DNA from: Verrucomicrobiota bacterium
Lineage (GTDB): Bacteria; Verrucomicrobiota; Verrucomicrobiia; Methylacidiphilales; Verrucolacustridaceae
Assembly: GCA_010025475.1 (NCBI GenBank)
Contig: RGTE01000077.1
Span: 1 to 5,220, forward strand
DNA: 5,220 nucleotides
Direction of reading: 5' to 3'
In this document: piece after piece, positions 1 to 5,220 of the stretch
Layout of the letters: every line of letters begins with the position of its first letter
Numbering within the stretch: position 1 is the stretch's first letter
Translations under genes and position numbers: made by a program
Notes under the pieces: model-generated
What the model was told of the DNA's origin: nothing
Databases searched by the model: none
What the model saw: the letters and a program-made list of their open reading frames with translations, nothing else

Positions 1-408
1 GGGAACGGCACGATCGCCTCCACCTTCGGGCCCGTGACCGTGGACGCCAACCTGGAAAACAGTACCGTGACCAAGGGTGGCCGGACGCTGGCCCCTAACG
101 GCTTTGTCGCCACCGGGCCCGGGCTGGTGGCCGCACGGATGATCGAGCCGGGCGGTTCCTTGCCGGTCAATTACGTTGCGGAAACCAACTCTTCCGGCGG
201 GGTAAATTTTTGGATCTATTCCACCGGTAGCCGCAGTGTGACCCTGGAATTGCCCGCGGGACTGGCCGGAAGAGTGCAGACCCAGGTCACCGGGGGTAAC
301 ACCCAGGCAACCATTGTCTCCTCCAACCGGCTGACGGTTTCCCTGCCGGCGGGCGCTGATCCGGCCCAACCGGTCCTCTGGTCGGGAACGGCCACGTCCG
401 CCCGGGGC
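1..408 (+). other. Unassigned beta-rich module, C-terminal part (residues 1-136)
   Basis: This stretch ends just before repeat R1 and is probably the tail of a larger domain that begins upstream. It shows alternating hydrophobic and polar residues typical of beta-strands, as in 'GGVNFWIYSTG', 'SVTLELPAGLAG' and 'RLTVSLPAGADPAQPVLWSG'. A terminal beta-sandwich of a polysaccharide lyase or glycoside hydrolase would look like this, but I recognise no catalytic motif and cannot name the family. The closing 'PVLWSG' (residues 124-129) followed by a short Ala/Ser/Thr linker marks a plausible domain boundary. Confidence 0.5.
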
Positions 409-3400
409 CGCGTCGCCCTGTTTGACCTGGGGACCTCCTACCTGACGACCAATCCGGCGATCTCCCTGAACGGCACAACCAATTACTGGAACAACATCAT
501 CGCCACCACCAACACCAATTTTGTCTTTGCCGATAATACGACCAACGGCTGGAACCTGATTTTTACCACCGCCTACGCTTTCAATCCCACCAACGCTTTT
601 GCGCCGTTGCCTCGGGCCGCCCTTGGCGTGTTCTCTCTGCCCACCGTGACGCAGGATGGGGCCTTTTACTTCACCACCAATACTAGTCTTCCCAACGGGA
701 TCACCCTGAAATTGGGCAATTTGAACCGGTCTAACCGTTACGATCTGCAGCTGTACGGAGCCCGGGATGCGACGACTCTCCGGACCACCATTTACACGGT
801 GACCGGGACATCGGCCCAAACCAACCAGTTGCAGACTTCCGGCACCGGCATGGACACCAACAGCAGTGGGGCGGCCTGCAACTACAACGCCTCAAAGGTG
901 GCGAGTTTTCTCGATGTCACGCCGGATACCAACGGACAGATCACCATCAATTTCCGGAGCACCAACGACCTGGGGTACCTCAACGCCGTCTCCGTGGAGG
1001 AGTTCGATCGGACGGCGCCGACTCTCAGTCTGCAAGGCAACAGCACGCTGTTTTGGACCAAGGGGGTGGCCTTCAGCGATCCCGGAGCGACCGTGTCCGA
1101 CAATCTGGATGCAACCCGCACGGTGAGCGGGACGGGCACGGTCGACACCTCCACCCCGGGGACCTATGTCCTGACCTATCAGGCCACCGATTCGGCCGGA
1201 AATTCTTCCAGCATCCTCACCCGCACCGTGGTGGTTTCCCTGCCGAAGTATTTGGTTGATTTCGGGCAGGCCGGCAAGACCGGTTGGTATTCCGGAGCCA
1301 ACCCACCCTCGCCGGATGCCAACGGCAACGTCTGGAACTCCGTGGACAACAGTGCCTACTGGCTCCTTAAGGACTCGGCGGGCAGCACGAACAGTCCTCC
1401 GGGCCTGGGATTCATCACCCCGCCCACCGCTTCCTTCACCGCCTATAACGGCCCGGCTGGTGGGGTCACCAACAACCCGCCGGCCCCAGCCGACCTGAAT
1501 GCGGTTACGATTAATTCCAACGCGCTCGGCATGCTGGGGGTTCGGGAAGCGGCCTACGATTATGCGCTGGGTCGCAATATCCGTTTTGCCATCAACACCC
1601 TCAATCCCGCCAAAAAGTACCGACTCACATTTTTCAGCTCCCGCAGGTGGGAAGGGGACACGGGAACCACCTTTTCCGTCTTTTCCGCCAGCAACACCGT
1701 AACGGCAACCAACGGGGATACCGTCTTCGACCCTGCCAACCGGATCGCCTCCGGCTCGCTGAATCACCGGGCGACGAACGCCGGAGCCCAGCACAACCAG
1801 GACACGGTCCTTGCTTTGGACCGGTTGTCTCCCACGGCCGGCGGCTCCCTGTATCTGAGCTTCGCCGGCAGCGCGGGGGGTGTGGGAGCCCTAAACGCCA
1901 TGTCGATTGAGGAGTCGCTCGCCATCCCGCCGGTTCTCACCAGCACGAGCAATGCCAGCGGCACGGTGGGTGTGCCTTTCAGTTACCAGATTTCCGCCAC
2001 CAACGATCCAACCTCCTTTGGCGCGGTCGGGCTGCCTGCGGGATTGACGAACAATCCGGTCACCGGGCTGATTTCCGGCACGCCCACCATGGAGACGAAC
2101 GCGCTGGTGCAGATCTCCGCGGCAAATTCGGCAGGCACCGCCTCCACCACCATCGCCATCCAGATCACAGCTTCCACCGTGCCCTTGATTACCAGTGCGC
2201 CCAGTGTCGCCCGGATGTACAACTCCGGTTTTTCCTACCAGATCGTTGCCACCGGGGGTGCCACCCGATACACCGCCACCGGCCTGCCCACGGGACTGAG
2301 CCTGGATGCGAACTCCGGACTGATTTCCGGTTCTTTGTCCAACCCCACCAACACCACAGTGCAGATCTCGGCGATCAACTCGGCGGGGACCAATACCATC
2401 TCGCTACAGATCGAGGTTACGGGCCAGGAGTTCCTGGTGGATTTTGGCCAGACACCCACCACCAACGCCGTGAGCGGAAAAATTTGGAATAACTGGACCA
2501 ATGGTGGGCAGTACATCCCCAATCTGGTGGACAGCGCCGGCACCTCCACGGGTTATAACCTCGATTTCAGCACCCCGGTTTCCTGGAACACCAATTTTGG
2601 CGTGGTGGCGGTGCCATCCCTGGGGGTCTTTAACGAGGGCACCGTGGTCACGGACGGGGTGTTCACCACGGATTCCACCAACGGCTCGACTGTGCGAATC
2701 CGCGGGCTGAACCGAACCAACCCCTACACCTTCCAGCTTTTTGGCTCCCGCGACGCAAGCGACACCCGCGCGGCCCTCTACACCCTTACCGGGAGCAACG
2801 TGGTCACTGGGACGCTGACCAACTCCGGAGCCAACCTCGGCGGTAGTGGGGTCAATCATAACACCAATATTCTGACCCTGACCGGCGTGATGCCCGACCG
2901 CGATGGGCAGGTGCTTTTGAACTATCGGGCTGCGCAGGGTGGGTTCGGATACCTCAACGCGATCCGAATCATTTCCTCCAACTTCCCCGCTGCCGCAAGT
3001 ACTTACCTGGGGCAGGCCAACCGCTGGGTGGACCAGGACGCCCTGAACCCCGCCCCCAGCAACGCCCTCCTATTCCTGGGAAGTTCCTCAATCCGGCGCT
3101 GGGAGTCCCTGACCCGCGACTTTGCCGATTACCAAGTCATCCAGCGGGGAATGGGTGGTGCGACCTTCGGCGACATCAACCAGCTGGCCAACGACTTGGT
3201 CTATGCCTACAGCCCACGGGCGGTGGTGATGTGGGCGGGAGTCAATGACCTCTATGCGTATCGCTCCGGCGCATACGTCTTCCAGCAGTTCACCGAATTT
3301 GTGGGGACCTTCACCAACCGGCTACCTAATGCCAAGCTTTTCTACCTTGGCATCACCCGCAACCCGGAGTTTGCCGGCACGGCCAACCGCAACACCGAGC

Positions 3401-5220
3401 GAACCAACGCCAACGCGCTGATCTCCGGCTTCATCGCCACCAACGGCAACGCCAACCTGAAGTTCATCGACCTGCCTGCCTTCTTTGACGCTCTTCAGGA
3501 CACCACCAACAAGGTCACCACCAGCACCAATGATCTCTGGTATTATCAGGTTGATAACGCCCACCTCAACGCCCGCGGGTATGAGGTTTGGAAAAACCGG
3601 ATTCGCAGCGCCTTGGCGGAGGCGGGAATCTCCCCGGATCGTCCTTTCTGGTCCAACGGCTCCGCCCCGGCCGCGGGGCAGCGCGTTCTTTTTGATTTCG
3701 GACCGGCCGATGGCACCAACGGAACCGCCACCCTCGGCGTCGACACCAACGGGAACCAGTGGAACAACTGGCATGCTGTCAACGGTGGATCCACGGTGGT
3801 CGCCGGGGAGCACAAGGCCGGCCTCGTGGACAGCACCGGGGCGGCCACGGGCCTGGTCCTGAGAATCACGGGGGACTTTGGTGTCAACGGGCGGACCAAT
3901 GGCGGACTGACCAACATCCCGTCCCAGGCCTTGGGATATCTGGGTGTGACCAGCGCCACCGAGGACTATTTTTCCGCGACTTCAGACGCGGTTCCCGATG
4001 GAGGGGATGATAACGTGCCGGGCGGGCTGATGATTTCCGGTCTGAATCCCGGGCTCACTTATGACCTCAGGTTTCTGGCTTCATGTTCTTTTGCAGCCAC
4101 AAGGCAAACCCGATATGACGTTTACGGCGCCTCCTCCAACACCATTACCCTCCGGAGTAGCGGGGCAAGGATCGGCGTGAACCGCGGGGACGGCAATGAT
4201 CAGACGTTGGCCACGGTAACTTCGGTGAAGCCTAACCCGTATGGGGATATTTTTGTGGATGTTTCCGCCTTGTCCCAACCGAGCTCTACCAATGTGGTTG
4301 CCTACCTTAACGCCATGGAGTTGGCGGTGGTTTCCCCTTACGAAACGTGGGCCCGGTCCCGGGGTATGACTCCGGGCGTCAACAACGCTTTGGTCAGCTC
4401 CAACCTTGAAACGTTTGCCTTGGACGGCAGTTCCATGGATCAAGCCAGCCTGCAGGGGAAGGTGCGGGCCCTTTCCACGGCCGGTTCGGGGGGGCAGGCG
4501 CTCAACCTGAACTTTCCGGTGCGTAGGGGTGCAAGCTTCATCGGGTCCACATCCCTTTCGGCCACCCAGGACGGGATAACCTACGAGGTTCTTGGCAGCA
4601 GCGATCTGATCAACTGGAACCTGCCGGTGGAACTTGTTTCGGCGGGAGACAGCACGGGGCTGCCCTCTTTGAGCGACCCCACCGGATACGAATACCGCAA
4701 GTTCCGGATCAAGGATGCCAGTGGAACCATGACGAGGGGATTCCTCAAGAGCACGGTTCGTTCCGCGGGAAGCAGCACCGTGCCGGCGGTGGCGGGGAAG
4801 GCGTCGGTTTCGGCCTCCTCCTACTCTGCCATGCAGGGAGTGCAGGTGCAGGGCGGAGTGGTGGAATTCTTTGACGGGGGCGACTGGCTCAAATACTCCG
4901 GGGTGGATTTTGGTAGTGGGGCGACCAGTGTGACTTTCTCTGCCTCCAAGAGCGGGACCGGGGGCACGGTGGAGATCCGGTTGGGAAGCCCGACAGGCCG
5001 GCTCATCGGCATCTTCACACCCCAGGATACAGGTAGTTTGGGAAATTACCGGGAGCAGTTAAGCCAGCTGAGCGGTTTTGTCAGCGGGGTGCAGGATGTC
5101 TATCTGGTGGCTTCGGGCGGCACGAGAGTCTGTAACCTGCAGTCCTTCCGGTTCTCCCAGTACGTGCTCACTTGGTCCGATGAGTTCAATGGAACGACGG
5201 TCAACACCAACAACTGGGCG
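1..5220 (+). CDS. Giant multidomain secreted protein (SGNH esterase, CBM6, GH16 start), partial at both ends
   Basis: Frame 1 is open through the whole window: 1740 codons without a stop, lacking both the gene's start and its end. The chain is a series of extracellular-type modules: unassigned beta-rich tail, repeat R1, DUF5011-like Ig, R2, two He_PIG-like Ig domains, R3, SGNH hydrolase, R4, a Verrucomicrobia-type terminal module, CBM6 and the beginning of GH16. Composition fits an exported protein: very rich in Thr, Asn, Ser and Gly, with only three cysteines (residues 293, 1362, 1711). No internal Met (for example residue 47) is a credible start, because recognisable domain sequence continues in frame across all of them. 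No membrane segment is visible; a signal peptide would lie upstream of the window. The likely role is binding and degradation of a polysaccharide, with ester removal by the SGNH domain and backbone cleavage by GH16. The modules are recognised by motif; the overall role is inferred and the natural substrate is unknown. Confidence 0.95.
409..1005 (+). repeat. Repeat module R1 (residues 137-335), first of four diverged copies
   Basis: The copy opens with 'RVALFDLG', has an aromatic 'NYWNN' about 20 residues later, a central 'LNRSNRYDLQLYGARD' (residues 241-256), and closes with 'GYLNAVSVEEF'. The same order of landmarks recurs at residues 416, 810 and 1227. R1 is closest to R3: compare 'LNRTNPYTFQLFGSRD' and the following 'LYTLTG' with R1's 'IYTVTG'. 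In R1 the opening is FDLG where the others have DFG. Modules of this kind are, to my knowledge, common in secreted proteins of Verrucomicrobia and related bacteria. A beta-sandwich, possibly carbohydrate-binding, is my inference. It holds one of the protein's three cysteines (residue 293). Confidence 0.7.
1006..1242 (+). other. DUF5011-like bacterial Ig domain (residues 336-414)
   Basis: The domain starts 'DRTAPTLSL', continues through 'FSDPGATVSDNLD', and ends with 'GTVDTSTPGTYVLTYQATDSAGN' (split here: GTVDTSTPGTY, then VLTYQATDSAGN) and a final 'TRTVVV' strand. The DPGA-x-VSDN-D, TPGTY-x-LTY and ATDSAGN landmarks are those of the Ig-like DUF5011/HYR-type domains found in bacterial surface and secreted proteins. 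Length (about 79 residues) is normal. It most likely acts as a rigid spacer between R1 and R2, and no catalytic role is expected. Confidence 0.85.
1246..1920 (+). repeat. Repeat module R2 (residues 416-640)
   Basis: Opens with 'KYLVDFGQ', the clearest form of the family's start motif, directly after the Ig domain. A tryptophan-bearing 'NGNVWNSVDN' follows. The middle has 'INTLNPAKKYRLTFFSSRR' (residues 531-549), equivalent to the LNRSNRY block of R1, and the end has 'GALNAMSIEE', equivalent to YLNAVSVEE. It is longer than R1 and R3, with a Pro/Gly-rich insertion at about residues 460-500. The 'LNP...Y.L.F..SR' form resembles R4 more than R1 or R3. Predicted beta-sandwich of unknown ligand. 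Confidence 0.7.
1927..2424 (+). repeat. Two tandem putative-Ig (He_PIG-like) domains (residues 643-808)
   Basis: Two about 83-residue units lie head to tail. Each runs 'P.(L/I)TS...', 'F(S)YQI.AT', 'GLP.GL', '(T/S)GLISG(T/S)', 'VQISA.NSAGT', then a final beta-strand 'I.IQIT' or 'LQIEVT'. The order FSYQI-GLPxGL-GLISG-NSAGT is the signature of He_PIG cadherin-like Ig domains, known as structural repeats in bacterial extracellular proteins. The period is exactly 252 bases, as shown by GGGCTGATTTCCGG at 2065 against GGACTGATTTCCGG at 2317, and by GTGCAGATCTC at 2107 and 2359. They act as a spacer between R2 and R3. Confidence 0.88.
2428..2982 (+). repeat. Repeat module R3 (residues 810-994)
   Basis: Opens 'EFLVDFGQ', followed by 'KIWNNWTNGGQY' and 'NLVDSAGTSTGYNLDF', then 'RGLNRTNPYTFQLFGSRD' (residues 901-918), 'LYTLTG', and closes 'GFGYLNAIRI'. 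This is the most canonical of the four copies: the 'LVDS.G..TG..L' segment also appears in R4 ('GLVDSTGAATGLVL'). It sits immediately before the SGNH hydrolase with only a short Ser/Ala linker. In function it may orient or anchor the esterase on its substrate, but this is inference. Confidence 0.75.
2992..3630 (+). other. SGNH/GDSL hydrolase (esterase) domain, complete (residues about 998-1210)
   Basis: All four SGNH blocks are present in order. Block I is 'LLFLGSSSIRRW' with the probable nucleophile Ser1029 (G-S-S in place of G-D-S, a known variant of the family with F-x-G-S-S-S-I-R-x-W). Block II is 'QRGMGGATFGD' (oxyanion Gly1052 or Gly1053). Block III is 'WAGVNDL' with Asn1082. Block V is 'DNAHLNARGYEVW' with Asp1185 and His1188, giving the D-x-x-H pair. 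The size of about 210 residues is usual. The family hydrolyses esters: lipids, acetylated sugars or similar. In a chain that also carries CBM6 and GH16, a polysaccharide deacetylase or other carbohydrate esterase role is more likely than a lipase. It lies between R3 and R4. The motif Asn usually found before R-G in block II is Gln1048 here. Hydrolase identity is confident; substrate is inferred. Confidence 0.92.
3679..4332 (+). repeat. Repeat module R4 (residues 1227-1444)
   Basis: Opens 'QRVLFDFG' after a short Ala/Pro linker from the esterase, then 'NQWNNW', 'GLVDSTGAATGLVL', 'SATEDYFSATSD', 'ISGLNPGLTYDLRFLAS' (residues 1345-1361), and closes 'VVAYLNAMELAV'. The landmarks match R3 at the start and R2 in the LNP block, so it belongs to the same family. 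An acidic loop 'DGGDDN' (residues 1333-1338) has no obvious counterpart in the other copies and could bind a metal ion. Contains one cysteine (residue 1362). Confidence 0.75.
4333..4758 (+). other. Verrucomicrobia-type terminal module, internal and degenerate (residues 1445-1586)
   Basis: Starts 'PYETWARSRGMTPGVNNAL' and continues with 'NLETFALDGSS', 'LNLNFPVRRGASFIG', 'ATQDGITYEVLGSSDLINW', 'GLPSLSDPTGYEYRKFRI' and 'GFLKSTV'. This order (Y-x-x-WA...G-LTPG-N, an EFALGG-like stretch, a 'PVRxGA' strand, an 'DG-x-x-Y-x-V-x-GS-x-DL' strand, a 'G-YEYRxFR' strand) is, from memory, typical of the C-terminal region of secreted verrucomicrobial proteins. In those proteins a DPDGDG-type acidic loop normally precedes the EFALGG stretch; it is missing here. 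Its function is not established. Naming is from recalled sequence patterns, so moderate confidence. Confidence 0.6.
4798..5160 (+). other. CBM6-like carbohydrate-binding module (residues about 1600-1720)
   Basis: The segment 'SSYSAMQGVQVQGG', then 'FFDGGDWLKYSGVDFGSGAT', then 'GGTVEIRLGSPTGRLIG', and finally 'NLQSFRFSQ' follows the CBM6 pattern (AExYsamxGvq, GDWlxY, GaxxvtfxxxsgxxGGxIelRlgxptGxligt, and a closing N-x-x-x-FxF strand). Length near 120 residues is normal. Trp1629 and Tyr1632 lie in the conserved GDWLKY block. CBM6 modules bind beta-glucans, xylan or agarose chains and are often joined to GH16 enzymes, as here. The usual acidic residues of the N-terminal I-E-A-E motif are replaced (V1603, S1604, A1605, S1606), so the calcium site may be altered. 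Confidence 0.85.
5161..5220 (+). other. N-terminal edge of a probable GH16 glycoside hydrolase (residues 1721-1740)
   Basis: The last 20 codons read 'YVLTWSDEFNGTTVNTNNWA'. 'L-x-WSDEFNG-x-x-(D/N)-x-x-x-W' is the opening of GH16 family endo-glycanases (laminarinases, lichenases, agarases, carrageenases), which cut beta-1,3/1,4-glucans or galactans. The catalytic E-x-D-x-x-E motif lies beyond the window, so the activity cannot be confirmed or its substrate narrowed. The CBM6 directly upstream supports the assignment. Confidence 0.8.

Noticed and set aside
139..141. Internal ATG as a possible gene start (residue 47)
   Set aside because: The frame is already open with similar beta-rich coding sequence from base 1, no Shine-Dalgarno-like site stands before it, and no signal peptide follows.
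892..1794. 300-codon open frame on the - strand
   Set aside because: It lies wholly opposite R1, the Ig domain and R2, whose motifs are clear on the + strand. Its Gly/Arg/Val-rich product has no recognisable domain; long antisense frames are expected in GC-rich coding DNA.
2404..2859. 151-codon - strand frame opposite R3
   Set aside because: It covers the well-conserved R3 core on the + strand and shows no domain of its own.
3079..3090. Inactive SGNH domain because the motif is GSSS rather than GDSL
   Set aside because: Gly-Ser-Ser-Ser-Ile-Arg-x-Trp is a known active variant of block I, and the remaining Gly, Asn, Asp and His residues are all present.
3322..3959. Overlapping - strand frames opposite the SGNH domain and R4
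   Set aside because: The + strand here carries the Asp1185-His1188 catalytic pair and the R4 start motif. The antisense products are low-complexity shadows without recognisable motifs.
1..5220. CRISPR array, tRNA/rRNA, insertion sequence or phage defence system
   Set aside because: No short regularly spaced nucleotide repeats, RNA gene features, transposase motifs or inverted terminal repeats were seen; the entire window is one coding frame.

Overview
The window is the interior of one very large gene on the + strand. Frame 1 is open from base 1 to base 5220 (1740 codons, no stop), and neither the true start nor the true stop is inside. There is no intergenic DNA, RNA gene, mobile element, CRISPR array or visible regulatory site. 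Residue numbers below count from base 1 of the window.

The protein reads as a modular, probably secreted or cell-surface, polysaccharide-active protein. Layout: an unassigned beta-rich tail of an upstream module (residues 1-136); repeat module R1 (137-335); a DUF5011-like bacterial Ig domain (336-414); R2 (416-640); two tandem putative-Ig (He_PIG-like) domains (643-808); R3 (810-994); a complete SGNH/GDSL hydrolase domain (about 998-1210); R4 (1227-1444); a module resembling the C-terminal region of many Verrucomicrobia secreted proteins (1445-1586); a CBM6-like carbohydrate-binding module (about 1600-1720); and the first residues of what looks like a GH16 glycoside hydrolase (1721 onward, cut by the window edge).

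The likely source is a member of the Verrucomicrobiota or a close PVC relative. This is inferred from the '(V/F)DFG...YLNA' repeat modules, the 'YETWARSRGMTPG' module, the Asn/Thr-rich cysteine-poor composition, the GC-rich coding sequence and the giant multidomain design. The sequence alone does not prove it.

Inferred biology: the Ig-like and repeat modules act as spacers or sugar-binding beta-sandwiches, the SGNH domain probably removes ester groups such as acetyl from a polysaccharide, and the CBM6-GH16 end would bind and cut a beta-glucan or galactan. Esterase and glycanase on one chain would allow deacylation and backbone cleavage on the same substrate. The most notable points are this combination, the four-copy repeat family around the esterase, a terminal-type module lying inside the chain, and a CBM6 that lacks the acidic residues of its N-terminal motif.
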